Positions 1 to 13,197 are shown, counted from the stretch's first letter. The stretch is DNA of 59,833 nt from Neelides folsomi (GCA_034687125.1 JAQGBZ010000371.1:1-59833), one strand, 5' to 3'. Made by a program: numbers and translations. Notes: generated by a model from the sequence alone, not told the origin.

Positions 1-3000
1 ATAATAAAAATTTAATCTAAATAATTAAAATTAAATCTAAAAAACCATGGGTCCCATTCGATTTACTGGTAGTTTAGGTTTCACGAAACTTCAATTTGAA
101 TGAAAGTACCTAAATAAAAATCTCTATAAGTAATTTGAGTGAAATAAGAGAGAAAGTATTTTTGTATATTATTATAAAGTTAATTTAATAATTAACTTTA
201 AAAAACTTTCCATTACAATCCACTCTTAAAAATGTAATTTTTACCTTGCCCATCAGTAGCAGTAATATTATAATTTTACTAACATTAAGCATATTAACTA
301 AATTTTAAAAGGAATGATCGATAAGTCGAAATTAAGTATGGAATTGTATAAACGTTTGAATCAAGTTTTCCAGTAATTATGTATTTCTCTTTTGTATCAA
401 TCTTTTGAATTGGGAAATAAGCAGAAATCTTCAAACTTCTCTTATGGAGTGGAGCAAACTGTTTACAAAAGAAAGTTCGTATTTGGAATTTCAATTTAAC
501 TTCTTCATTGAAAATTACGAACTATTTGACTAAAGATTAATTAAAATTAAAAGAACGTGTAGTAAAGTAATAAATAACATACCTACATGCTAGTTTCATT
601 TTATCTAACATATCATTATTGAAAAAAACTGTTGGAGCAAAGAACCTTCAGAAATTCCCATTGAACCCGTTTTCAATTCTTTCACTTCATGGTTAGACGT
701 AGAAGAAAGGGGAATTTCCTTTGGTCCTTCAACAAGATATTCATCTTGTCTCGAACTTCATCATCCAGTGAATATTTATACGACAGCTCGCTCACAATTC
801 ACTGCGGGGGAGATAAATTAATATTCGGATCTATTGATCCGCGACGTGTAAACGGCCAAAACTTCGGCCAATAGAGAAATTGTGTTGTGCATTTCCAACT
901 AAAGAGAAAGTGAATGATAAAAGGAATGAATGAGATATTGATCTATTTGTTCAAATTGGGGCGGAGAGTTCTTGAGGAAAAGATAGTCACAATTGACATT
1001 GGACGTTATTTACTTCCAAATACTCAAATTCTCGTCTTTTCGCTTATAAAGTTGAGAAACATATGTATAGTCATATGATTTTCGTCTATTAAAATTTTAT
1101 ATTCATTTCAAAGAAAAAGAAAAGCAAAGAGGATATTTGAGAAGATTCAGGTGAAATTGCCGGAGGGTTATTCATCTTCATTGTGCCAAATGTTCCATCA
1201 CCATCACATATTCAAGTTTACAATATAAATTAATGAGGACTCTCCCCACTCTTTTAAACCTCACTCTTTATCTTTATTACTTTGGGGGAAGAAACTAAAA
1301 TAGGATTTGGGGATTTGGACCCTCATTAAGATAAATGTGTTGTAATAGTGAACAAAATTAAAATTTTAGCATTCAAATGTTAAATCTTTGTAGCTTACAA
1401 TGTCCAATATACAGAAGCTCTTCAACACAACATACAATTAATCAATTATACGTATATTAATAAGTTTATGCTATTAAAAAAAACTCAAAATCATTTTATT
1501 TGCCCTACCTGTTGAATATCAAAACCAAGCCACGTCTTTTTAAACCAATAAAAATCTTTAATCATTAATTTATTTATTACTTTGATGGGGTTGGGGTTCT
1601 TGGGATTGGAAGTGGTAGAGCTGAAGAGAATTCGTAATTTCCTCCTCTCCTTTTACCTGACCGAATGACTCCTTGAGGCCAGGAAAAACTTATTACTCAT
1701 CTTATTGTGGATAAAAGTAGATATCTCGGTTCTCGTCTCCACAACACGTGAGATTGTGATGAGAATGATGAAGCCCGAGGAGTGAAAGTGTGTCACGCCG
1801 GAAAAAGTAGGCAAAGTAGCTTAGACTTTCCATTAGATGAATTGAAAGAATGAGAAACTGCGTCATCTTTATCCTTCAATTTTTGAGCCATAAAGGAAAA
1901 TCTTTTTGTGTTATGTATTGTATTTATACTCTCGCTTTGGTATATTGACTAAAATCATACATGTATGTAACATATGTAGATGTTGAAAACAACCTTACCT
2001 TATATGTAAATATACTAACGATAAGTAGATGTAGTAAATATGTATAGTATAAGTACCTGTACATATATTTTGTAGGTATCATACTGATTCAACCTTATAT
2101 GTAAAATATAGCATTTTGAATCTTCACGTTTATTTGGAAAGAAAATGATACAAACAATAACATTGAAATGGAATCATTGTAAACAGTATCCTTTTAAGCA
2201 TAAAACATGTATGTACATGTACGATAAAAAGCATTTTATATAATTAATTTTAAAATACAGTATAATGCAACATGTAAATAAAATAATGTTTTAGCTTCTT
2301 TTATTACATTAAAAGATTGAAAAAATCGGGATTTATTATATACCTGTAAATTTTTATACTATTATCTCCGTACCGTATTTATACAAATAAGCCATACAAT
2401 TGTATCTTACATGTGTAATAGACATATACCTCATACCTAAACACTTAAAGTTAGTATGCTAGATTGTATTAATTGTCAATAATCATTAAACTATCGTGTA
2501 ATTAAATAGGTTTACAAATCAAATCAATCAGCGGAAGACTATGTAGTGTTTCTTATATCTGTATTAGTACATAATATAGGTATTTTAATAAAAAATGTAC
2601 ATCAACCAAAAACTCTGGTTGTTCCCCCATTACAATTGAGATTGATTCGTTTGTAGTAGGGGAATTTCTTTTGACCTCCTCGGAGTCCTTTGTGTTCCGT
2701 TTCTACTTGTTGCACATTGAAGAATTCCGGCACTTTCGTGGAAGTGCCGCTAGTTTAAAGAGGATGTCGAGAAAATCAATAAGGATAAGATTGAGTTTCG
2801 GAAATAACCCTCCAACATTTACTATAATGCCTACATGCTACCTCAACAACTTCCTAAACTAGTCTCAACTCATGTTAGGAGGTATCTCCGAGACAAATTT
2901 CCCATTTCATCACGGACAATTGATCAATCGATAAAAAGGACATCGTTCTGGTTATATAATCTTTGTCGCCTCTGTCGCTACGTTTGTAAATACTTTCATC

Positions 3001-3986
3001 GCTCCGATTCCCCCCATTAATGGGATATTTATCTCTTGCGCCTTCTCAAATTCCCAAAAGAGTTATGTAATCTAAAGAAATTTCTCACAAAGCATTGAAC
3101 TCCATTATGCATCCACATTGGACGAAAGATGAAAGATGTAATGCTATAGTATTCATCATTCTCATCATTCCAGATTTATCAAAATTACATTTTACAATAC
3201 CTACAAATACATACTATTTAGTGTGTATGGTATGTAATCCAAATGAAATGAGAACCAAATGGAAACAATAAACATGTAATGGATTAACCTTAGTAGGAAA
3301 AGACATGAATATAGAATAATATTCTCTAAATGTAATCCATTCTTTTTGAATTTATTGTGTAAACGATACATCGATGATTTAAATTTTAAACAGCTACGAT
3401 CAACCACAAATGATTCATATAATAATTTTTATTATATTGCGTTTAGAATTTCGCCATACTATTCCAGAAATAGACACATAACATAGAATGTGATACAAAA
3501 GAGAATAAGAAATCCTCTCGGCTTTCACTTTTATTTCTTCATATTTGCACTGCTCTTGGCTCTTGAAAAAGAAAGAAGGGAATCGTGATTTGTCAAATAA
3601 TGAGCTGTCTTCACTTAAAAAACTCCTTTGTTAGGAATTGAATACATAGCAGCCGAAAAATGATTCAAATAACGTGGAAACTTGAAGATGGTGGCGGTTA
3701 CAGAACAAATCATTAATGCTTGAGTTCAATCAACTTACGTTACATTCCTCTTTCAAAACATACCGAGAACAGGAGAATCAATGGAAGCCTAACGAGAAAA
3801 CTCTTTTGTAAATATGAAACTCTTCACCATCCTTATATTTCATCCTCTCTTTTATTCAAAATTTTCCAAGCAGAAATTGAGAGCTTAACTAACCTCGATA
3901 TATTTATTAATCAAACTGGAACTATCGAAGAATTTGTGAAACGAGTCAGTCCGATATTAATATTATGAACGAAATTATATTGTGAA
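1..3986. other. AT-rich intergenic stretch, no supported gene
   Basis: I see no exon chain that can be supported here. The stretch is AT-rich with many stops in all frames. Around 690-870 a more GC-rich patch is open on both strands; the minus-strand reading contains a short charged run (LDDEVRDKMNILLKD) but no convincing splice sites. A small hairpin (8-bp stem, 6-nt loop) lies at 2728-2749. Open frames at 2671-3020 and 3720-3968 show no recognisable domain. The stretch lies downstream of NMD3, which reads leftwards and ends at 4087. Confidence 0.5.
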
Positions 3987-4024
3987 TAAAAGAATTATTT
4001 TTCTTTTAATTGACGGTAATACAT

Positions 4025-4030
4025 TTTATT
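4025..4030 (-). promoter_or_regulatory. Likely poly(A) signal of NMD3
   Basis: On the minus strand this reads AATAAA, about 57 bases after the NMD3 stop codon, a normal distance for a short 3'-UTR. The assignment rests on position and the hexamer only. Confidence 0.55.
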
Positions 4031-4086
4031 ATAAATTCAAAATGCTTTTCTAAAAATTCAAAAAATTGGGACAATACAAGATTTAT

Positions 4087-7000
4087 TTATTCATCTTCAT
4101 CGTCAATGTCCTCATAGTCGTCGTCATCCCCTGCCTCACTGAGGGTAAGATCATCCAGCATTTCCTGGAGACTGATTGAAGGGCCTTCATCCCCAGCTGA
4201 AGCCTCCACAGGAGTTTGCAGCTTTTTGATGTCCTTGTAGATGTTAACTCCCTCGCGGTAAGCCGGATCCTCCTCGAGATCTTGAAGGAAGTCTTCGTAG
4301 TCCCTTTAGAAAAAGAGATCCGGGATTTAGAAGTCGATAATAGAAATGTAGGTCATCAGAGTCTCCACGTCATATCTTTCATAATCTTTCACTCTGATGA
4401 TATTCCCCTCATACTTATTTATAAATATTACGTGATATGTATGCTACTACTAAAGTTTATACTACACCTCCGGAGGCACGCCAATTCCATAATAAAAAAG
4501 TAGGAAAAAGGAAAAGGGTCGTGAATGAAAAAACTTACTTCGTCACACTCTCTGTATCGGTGGTTGGGAGGAAATGTCTCAACTTCCACCGCCGCTTCTG
4601 TTTCTGGTCCGCGTAGAACTTTTTAACAAGGATGACATCAGGGATGTCTTCCGGCTTCAGTTTATCAAAATTTCCATCATTCACGTTCGAGTTGCCCATG
4701 TCGAACCTTTGTATATAAAATATATCTTCTTTATAGGAAGAAAAGAGAGTCGAGTGAAAATGGGGATTTAAAGGATGGGTGTGGGAAGAAAGGGAGTGAT
4801 TACCCAAGAACCGTGTCTCCAGGGCTGAGCAAATGTCCCAGGTGGCTCCTACAATGTATTGGATTCTCGTTCATCGCTGATGCCTTTACAACGTAAATAT
4901 CGGCAGGAATATGCTAGAAAGTAATACGCAATTTCAATAGGTCAACTTTTGACAAAGGGTTTCGAACTTCAAAGGATTCGATTCAATTTTGCATATTCCA
5001 ATTCCACGACATCGTCAGCCCTATTTTCTTGACATTTAACTTTAATCTTGTACTTTGCCATTGAGGGGATTCTAACGGCTCAATCGAGCTTGAGATTTTC
5101 TTCGCATTCGTTTTTCTTCAATATTGATACAACGCGTTTGATATAATTTTAAATAATGTAATAGGGAAACTATACCTCATAGCTCAATATAAAAATACTA
5201 TCTGTGAATAATGAAAAAGTAATTTTCACTTTAAAAATAGAATTTTGTATTTTAGATATGCTTAATAATGATGACCTACTGACCTACATTATTGAAAAAT
5301 AGATTTCATTATCGGAATCGTATCATTGTTGACAGTTATATAAAATTCATAGTATTATAATAAACAATTATTTCATTTAAATTTTTAGATACTGACGAAT
5401 TGCTTTTTCATAACTTATGTCTTATACCATTGAACAAAGATCAAATTATGTCCTATACTCATCTTGAAATTGTTAATGATAAATTAAATATTAAATAAGT
5501 TAGAATTGGGGCATTAGAGTTAATTATTATTATAAATAATTAATATGCAGATAAAGGATGCTTTTTCTATGATAAAATTGTTTATAAAGTATAATTTGTA
5601 TTTATGGACATAATTACTATAAAATAGTATTATACCTTTTCTGAAATTGCTCCTTGTCCAGCGAATTTTGTTCTCTTCGTAATGGGTTCAACTTCCATTA
5701 TGATATATTCGGTAAGATTTCTCGAAGTACATAAAGTACCAAATGGCGATCTCCAAAAAACAGTTGATGTGATTTCCGCAATTTGTGCCGTGTTCGGATC
5801 AATGAGGTGTATGGCATTAGTCACTCTATGTGCAATACAGATTTGACCAATGCCACCGAGCTGATGAGCCAAATTCTTAGGGAGGCAGACAATGGAATCT
5901 TTACAAATTGGAACCATTTCAACACTATAAGTGAATTTGTAATTGTAGGTGTTGTTGTGAGTGTCGTGAGAAATGAGTTTCTTCGAGTGTTGGTATCGAC
6001 AAGGAAGCATTTGAGTCAAAAATTCGACCATTCTTCTAGCGTTTTGCTCATTTCCATAATAAAAATCAAGTCCATCTGATAAAATCAAAGAATAAGTATT
6101 AATATCCCTACAGGATTATTCATAATTAAATGACCAATAAACCCATATGATTATTAAATTACCGTGATGTGGCTTAACTCCATTAGAACTCTTATGTGCT
6201 TTAAATTTAAGAATAAGCTGTTCCAAATAGTAAAGAGTTTTCTTATGATCGGCTTTTTGTCTAACTTGAACCTTTAAAAATGAATTGATATTAGAACTTG
6301 AAATAGATTACTTAACATTATCTATTCGATTTAATTCATTTTGAATAAAATTTAAAATATATTAAATTCAATAAATACATGTATATCCTGTTTATTAATA
6401 TATAAATCTTATTCATAATTAAAGCTTGCATGAATTGAAAATGTCTACTAACCAACACTTTCCAGTAATCTTTAGCATCAGCACGCCTGCAATCATCGCA
6501 CATTTGAGCTATTGTTGTAAACTCAACAGTGAATATTTGTTGAAGAACGGCCCCGCCCATAACTTCAGCTTGAACCGTTAATTTCACTTTGAGCCTCCTT
6601 GAATGAGGTTCCGTCCAAATAAATCCAGCATCAATGAGTTTCACTTTATTCAACCCTTTTAATCTCTTAAGACAAAGGCCCAATAATTCTCTTGATTCGA
6701 GAGCGCATTGAATCCAGGTACCCGGTGGTTGAAAATATCTATATAAATATAAATAATATAATTATTATTTTATAACTCGTCCCTCATTCGTTAATATTCA
6801 TTATCAAAATGGCTAAAAGTTGAATAAAAGTTGAATAAAAATTAACTACTACCTTTCACACCCTTTGCAGAAAGAGATAGTTGCTTGCTTTGGAATATCT
6901 TCAGTAATGTCAACTTTAGAGCGAACACATGGAACGCACATGTTAGCCGGATTTGGCTCGATCAAATTTCCGCAATTGCAGCATAATCTGTATTTAATAC

Positions 7001-7144
7001 AATTTCAATAATTTTTTTAAACATCCAAATAATCCAAAACATAATAAATCCCAAATATTAAGTCTTTATATCAATATTAATAGATTCAACCAACATTTTA
7101 TTTCTTGACGATTCGCCAACTGGTTCAGGTGGAAGATATTCCAT
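4087..7144 (-). CDS. NMD3: 60S ribosomal export protein NMD3 (8 exons, 504 aa)
   Basis: NMD3 binds the nascent 60S ribosomal subunit and carries it out of the nucleus through its own export signal and the exportin CRM1/XPO1. Exons, read leftwards: 7144-7095, 6987-6853, 6738-6453, 6271-6163, 6075-5636, 4913-4804, 4706-4539, 4303-4087. All junctions are GT-AG and keep frame. The product is 504 aa, against about 503 in human, and aligns over its full length from memory of the family. Four CxxC pairs are visible near residues 19-22, 34-37, 57-60 and 142-145, matching the N-terminal zinc-binding region. A basic KQKRRWKLR run lies in exon 7. A leucine export-signal pattern (L478-x3-L482-x2-L485-x-L487) precedes a very acidic tail, which is longer and more Asp/Glu-rich than I recall for human. 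The exon 1 donor was chosen because it gives NKILCCNCG, matching the conserved start of the zinc region; a nearby alternative donor would give ESLCCNCG. Confidence 0.96.
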
Positions 7145-8092
7145 TTTCGATCTCTTTCTAAACAAAAAATAAATTATTGAATAAATAAAATGTAACATTG
7201 ATGAATAAGAAAATAATGGAAACTTACAGATTTGAAATGTGTTATGAGAATGTCCAAGAACAAGACAAATGTAATTAAGAATAAATGAACAAATTATTTA
7301 ATTACAATTTCTATTCAGCTTCAGCTTCGTCTTCAGTGTCTTCAGTTTCTGAACGAAGGAACGAACGACGAACAACGAGGTCTGGTAAAATATTCGAATT
7401 TCACTACAAGTTCCACATCATTTAGGCTCTTAATTCCATGATATTTTTCATTGTGTAATATGCAACAATGGATTATATTAGAAAGTGTGTATGAGACATC
7501 TACTGCCTCTATTGAGTCATTTATCCTCAGTATTGTGAGATTACAACATAATCACGAGCTAATTGGATCTCCACTCGCACTCTCACCTGAAGTGGGAAGT
7601 TAGGGGTCTACCTTATGATTAGTTGCAAACCCACTCGACTCCTCTGCTGCTTTCGGATCTCCCACTCTTTCATTCTCTCTGATTTAAATCTCTCCGAGAT
7701 CAAAATTCACTTCCTCAGAGTGAAGGAAATTGATTATAAACATTAGGGAAATCATTTTTATTCTAATAAGGAAAACACTGGGGACCATTTAGACCATTAT
7801 ACTTGATATCAATTCTCAATCCTACCCGGTTTCATTGTAATTTCCTTAAATAAATGATAAAGTAATTTGGAATTATTTTTCTAATATATCTAGCTACCAA
7901 AACAAAAGTGTTCGTGTCTGTGCCTTTTGTATAAATTGCTCATAGATTTAATCACCTCTTATCTCCAATCTTCGACTCACTCACTTTCTAAGAATTTCTT
8001 TTTTGTTTTTTGGAATAAGAATCAAATAAGCAAAAATTGTATTCCACAAATCTGTCCACCCTTGAAGAAATTGATACAATATTCCAATTCCA
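7145..8092. other. Gap between NMD3 and the Rab32 region; likely divergent promoters
   Basis: NMD3 starts at 7144 and runs left; a possible first exon of the Rab gene starts at 8093 and runs right, so this roughly 950-base gap could hold both promoters. A GC-richer patch at about 7318-7385 and another at 7560-7700 are the only compositional features. I could not place a transcription start site. Confidence 0.35.
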
Positions 8093-8107
8093 ATGGCTTC
8101 ATCACCA
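8093..8107 (+). CDS. Possible alternative first coding exon of the Rab32-like gene (MASSP)
   Basis: An ATG in good context (CCAATGG) opens MASSP and is followed at once by a textbook donor, GTAAGT at 8108. It ends in phase 0, the same phase as the Rab core exon beginning at 12215. Joining them would give [19 protein letters not shown], a short N-terminus like that of vertebrate Rab32/Rab38, in place of the 217-residue extension. The roughly 4.1 kb intron would skip the long first exon. This is an inference from donor quality, start context and phase; no transcript evidence is available, and the exon could belong to something else. Confidence 0.35.
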
Positions 8108-11100
8108 GTAAGTTAACCCTTTTACAATTTTTCATATAGCAAATTAGCAAAATTAATATCTCACAACTTTAATCACTTAATTACCAATACTTAAGCTTAA
8201 TTGTATGTATTGTCATTAATTTTATAATAATATATTTACGCTATTTAAATAATACTAAAAGATAATTATGTATTTACTGATATACTGGTACTTTATATTT
8301 GAATCTTTTATTCAGAATCGAACAAGTTAAAATTGTTATTTTTTGTTACAACTAAAATAGGATTGTATTTACACATCTTTTAATGAATATAATTGATGAT
8401 TGAATTATAAAATAAATATAGTGAAATAATGATAAACATTGAATAGGGGGCAATCTTGGCATGAAATCCATACACGTTCGCAATTTCATTATTTGTATAC
8501 ATGTAATTAATAGACCAATTTAAGAAAATTTATATCTAGTTAATAGCTAATACATTTTTATGAGTTAGCGTTAGTCTATTTAAATTTGAGAATTAATTTT
8601 TTTTAATTTAACCATTTTTACTTTAACCATACTTCCTATACTACATATTATGTTGTTGTTTTCTGAGGCGGCCGCCGAATTACACAATGCGGGGCCTCTC
8701 ACGTAGGCCAATATTGACCCATAATATTATGTTATTTAATAGTAAGTAATTAGTAACACATATCGATTTGAAGACATTGAAGAAGTTATACATATTTTGA
8801 ATCTTTTAAATGTTTGTACATAAAAATAATTGTATTGTTGTATCTTGCTAACTATATTGTACATATTTGTATATCTTCATTCAACTTACACAAAAATAGT
8901 CAAAATGTAAACCAAATTGTAAATAGTATTATATTTAATTGATAATTGATGCTCTTGTTAAGAACATTTACAATTACAATGCAAATATAGATACCAAAAG
9001 ATTATGATAATACTGTATGTTTTATATATTCTACGTAGGTATACATAATATATTATTAATGATTTTTTAGCTCATATGCTAAACTATGACAAGGATGAGA
9101 CTTTGATATTTCAATTATATTACTCATTTATTATCTATTAAAAGTCACTGAACAGAATAAATTCATATCGTTGACAAATTCTGTTAAATATAAAAACAAT
9201 ATGGTCTCCTTTTCTTTATCTCACTTATGTATCGAGTCTGAAGTCCGGCTAAATGTAATAGGTTGATAGCAAAAGAGTATTTACCTAAAAGTCCGCCTTG
9301 TATCAAACTCCCACTTAATCACATGAATAAGTCAAAGTATTATTGAATTTGTAAAATGAAGATTTATATAAAGCATACGGTTCAACAATTTTAAACAAAT
9401 TATGAAATATGATTCCACCAATAAGCATTTATTGTATAAAATCCAAAATGAGATATGAGCAGAAAGATTATATCAGTACATTGAAAGCACTACATTAACT
9501 TGTAGAGAAAATCCCGGTGTCCTTCACAAGGGTTGTCATTGCTCCTTTGTCTCGTCTTTGTCGTCCATGTACCATACGTACGTGGAAGGTTTACATAAGT
9601 AAGTGTACTGGATGAACTCCTTTATATTCTTCAACATTAAAAAAAGCGTTGAATAGCGTTTGACAATTCGAATACTTTATGGAGTAACTCTAACTGCCTT
9701 GAAGCATTCTACAAGAAATCCACTATTTGAAGATTCTCATTCTGGAAGGAGAAACAACAAAAGAATATACAGAGCAAGTATCTGCGCTAATGGTACAACT
9801 CCTTAAGAAATCCTTTAAATTATCATTGTGAAACACGAAGCATCCAAAGGGTTGTTCATTGGTTGTTGTACCAAAGGTCCAAACTTTGTACTACGGGATT
9901 TGGTTGAACGTGAAATCAAAGTTTCGAGAGAATTGGATAAAATTCCCCGCCCACAAAAGACTTCACAGTAACGGCAATGGCTCAAGAAAATCTTTGGAAA
10001 GAGCGATAAGTCTCAAGGGAAGATTAAAAGCTCAGGCGTCAAAACCTTCAGAAGCCTCTTGTGATTGGAACGGGAAAACGGAAAAATAAATTCATTATTA
10101 CAAATTCTCTCTCCTACTCTGCAAGCTAAACTTTAAACAAAGACATCCAATTGTCAGGTATTGTTATTCTCATAATTATAATACACTTTATTACACGTAC
10201 TCTATTTCTTGTAAATATTGATTCATAAATTCATATTGTTTTATATTGTCTTATCTTTCCAATAAGAAATACTTTGGATTTGTCCATTTGGATGATAAAT
10301 CCATTACAAATCTCGAATGGTTTAAATAGATTCTTCTAGAAACTTTGTTAGTTCTCCTCTTTGCACATTTTCATTAACAATTCTTTTTTTAGAAAGCTAT
10401 TAAAGAGGCTAAAGATGTTGTATAACAACTCAGAATTTAATCATTTAATCATTATTTGAGACCACAGCAGTTTTTAAGTATCTTGTATCCATTTTAATAG
10501 TTATTCAGAACCAATCATGGAATCTGTTTATATTATTATGCTAATAAGCTAAGCATTTCCCTTGTAGCTCTCGACGAATCATTGGTTTATTCTATATTAA
10601 ATATTAAAGAATGATTTATGTATGTGTCTGGAATAGATTAGAAAAGGTGGGCTTTATTTAGCTGAAGGTCCTTCCTACCAAGAAGAGATTTAGATAAATA
10701 TAAAATCTGTCTTGTCACACGAAGTATTCACGAGGGTTGTTAAAGACGTAAGGACTATTATCTAACAAATAAGTGGATAATCCGTGTCGGGATTAATTAT
10801 ACTCGATACGACTGCTGTTCACCTGAGATCCAAAGACGAGAAATCCCCGTTAGGTATATATCCAATTATCCTCCATATGATTCATTGGCCACTGTGAGAG
10901 AGTTTTTAATTCCAACATTTAAATATACAATATAGTAGTTTCATAGTTCTTTCAATCATTCATGTCGAGGTCCAGGCTTTTCCCGATGAGTCCCTGAGTA
11001 AATAATAAAAATAAGTGTTTAAAATCATTAGAGCCGTGACAAAGAAGAAGGAAGAGATTCGTACTTGAAGAAGGCGGAGCTTGTACTTAAGAACGGTGGA

Positions 11101-11146
11101 AGGGTCTGGAGGAAATTGGCCAACGGCTTCTCCCTCAGTCGCCAAA
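8108..11146. other. Intron or intergenic DNA before the long Rab32 exon
   Basis: This stretch is mostly AT-rich with nothing recognisable, apart from the frame-broken coding-like relic at 9703-10064 (separate entry). A short GC-rich patch containing GCGGCCGC lies at about 8667-8710. The 5'-UTR of the long Rab transcript probably lies just before 11147: a GC-richer run at 11040-11146 leads into the ATG. Confidence 0.4.
9703..10064 (+). pseudogene. Unrecognised frame-broken coding-like relic
   Basis: Three adjoining open segments read like one protein with damage. Frame one (9703-9828) gives a mixed charged and hydrophobic segment containing EGETTKEYTEQVSALMVQLL. A one-base frame change near 9810-9830 leads to frame two (9819-9968), which includes KHEASKGLFIGCC and DLVEREIKVSRELDKIPRP. 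This ends in TAA at 9969, but the same frame stays open beyond it to TGA at 10062 (RQWLKKIFGKSDKSQGKIKS). The composition is far more protein-like than the surrounding AT-rich DNA. I do not recognise the family. It could instead be chance openness in a GC-richer patch, since a third frame (9859-10089) is also open. Confidence 0.28.
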
Positions 11147-13161
11147 ATGGGTCTCTCTAAGAAGGGGGCGGAAGAGACCAAGGTGAATTTCCGAAAGATT
11201 AGTCAAAGGGAAATGGAAAGCATCAAGTCGGCAGATCCTCAAGACATCCTCAAGGAAAGTTTCCCTTACATTTACTGGCGAGTGGAAGAGACCAATGTGG
11301 ACAATGAAGCGGAGAAAGAAGTTCGCGATTCTGACTCGGGCTATCGGACAGAAACCAATTTGGCCCATGACTTAATCTCACGACGAGATCTCTTTGCTGG
11401 AGGAATGGACTTTGAAGACGAGGATGAACTCGTCCATGTCACGATTGGAGAAGGGGAATCTCATCATCATGAGTGCCCCTTGAGGAAGGCAACCCTCGGG
11501 GAAAAATTTTACAGTTGTAGAGACGTGTCGATGATTAAAGGAAGCATCGGCGACTTGAATGAGTCTCAATCCTCTCACTGTTCTCACTCAACTTCTACTG
11601 ATGACTGTCACAAAGAATCCGCCTTTCATTCTTGTACGAGCAATGAGGGAGAAACGAATTCCCTCTCGACACTTGACCTCGAAACGAAGTCTCAAAATTC
11701 AACGTTTATGAATGCTGACGAAGAGGAGTCCTCGTACACTGATTCATTTCGATTTTTGAGCCCTTTGAAATTTGATCATCTTGATCCCATTGACGAGGTT
11801 TTTAAATCCTTAAATTACACTTTTAAATCATTCAATTACTTTACTCTCATCCATTTTATGCATCGACTTTGTTGAATCATTATATTTTTATAATTAGTGG
11901 TATATGGAAATAATTTACTGTGGTAGAAAGTAATGTGTTTGCTAATGTTAAACAATTATTTAAGATATTTCCATAAATATACATCCATTTGCCTAAAGTA
12001 TGAATATATTACCTATTATGTATTACAATATGAATACAATAAAAAGTATACATAAAATGTTATTTAACGTATATTAAAGTTGTGAGATTTTTAATTAAAT
12101 GCTTTTTTGCAAATTAAAGAATCCGGTTGTGGGATTCAATCTAAACCTAAACTCAAAAAGGTTTTAAATTTTTATATTAATTTATATATTTAATATTGTC
12201 AATCTTTTGTTTAGGGAAAACGAGAGCGGTTGTACAAAGTTCTGGTTGTGGGAGAACTCGGAACGGGAAAGACATCAATGATCAAACGTTACGTCCACCA
12301 GTTTTTCTCACAACATTACAGAGCAACGATTGGAGTCGATTTTGCACTGAAGGTCCTTCGTTGGGATCCTGACACTGTAGTGAGGCTTCAGCTTTGGGAT
12401 ATTGCCGGTCAAGAAAGGTATTTATTGAATTTAATCCAAATACCATTCATCAAACACGTGGTGGAATTTTGCCTGTATAAAGGATATTATATAAAATGGG
12501 ATTGTAAAATAATTGTCTTACGTAATTTAGGTTTGGGTCCATGACGCGAGTATATTACAAAGAAGCGGTTGGTGCGTTTGTTGTTTTTGATGTGACTCGT
12601 TCAGCCACTCTGGAAGCTGTTCCGAAGTGGAAAGCTGACTTGGATGCCAAAGTCGTTCTTCCTGATGGAAGATCAATTCCCACAGTTCTCCTAGCTAATA
12701 AGGTCAGTGTTGTAAATGATATAATATCAACTTGCATAATTTATATTCAAGTTTAACGAAGAATTTGATTTTGATAGAGTGATCAACCCAAAGAAGGCAT
12801 TGCAGCCAACAGAGAGAAGATGAACGAATTCTGTCAGCAACAAGGATTCTCCGCGTGGTTTGAAACTTCAGCGAAAGAAAATATCAATATTGATGAATCT
12901 GCTAATTTCTTAGTTTCAAAGGTTTGGACACGAATATTTTGTATTGATAATTTTAACCGATTATATTTTGGAAATTGTTTAAAATTAAAAAATATATACA
13001 TGTCATACTTGTAGATTATGTATTTGTTCCTAATATGTCATTTTCATTTACAGATATTGGAAATGGACCGATGGAGTCATGAACCAGTTTCTCAAGATCC
13101 GGAAAAAGTTGAATTGAATTCTTCTGGCAAGGCCCAAGGATCAAACGGATGCTCTTGCTAA
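11147..13161 (+). CDS. Rab32/Rab38-family small GTPase with long N-terminal extension (5 exons, 425 aa)
   Basis: Rab32-group GTPases direct transport to lysosome-related organelles and act at mitochondria and endosomes; the Drosophila member is Rab32/lightoid. Exons: 11147-11797, 12215-12417, 12531-12702, 12778-12921, 13054-13161, all in phase. The GTPase core starts near residue 218: P-loop GELGTGKT (about 230-237), switch [12 protein letters not shown], and WDIAGQER, where Ile replaces the usual Thr, a hallmark of the Rab32/38/29 group. NKSD is split across exons 3 and 4, and [10 protein letters not shown] follows. The C-terminus is CSC, a dual-cysteine prenylation signal. Residues 1-217 form a Ser/acid-rich extension with no domain I recognise. 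Start: ATG at 11147 in context GCCAAAATGG. The exon 1 donor (GAG/GTTTTT) is weak, but it is the only phase-0 GT before the exon's stop, so the long form is less certain than the core; exon 1 could be a separate gene ending at 11875. Confidence 0.85.
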
Positions 13162-13197
13162 GCTGATACTAATTTATTAAATAATTTTCATGTATGC

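Noticed and set aside
11135..11587. Minus-strand frames of 69-77 codons opposite the long Rab exon
   Set aside because: They are antisense shadows of the plus-strand coding exon, which has a good start context and joins the Rab core in phase.
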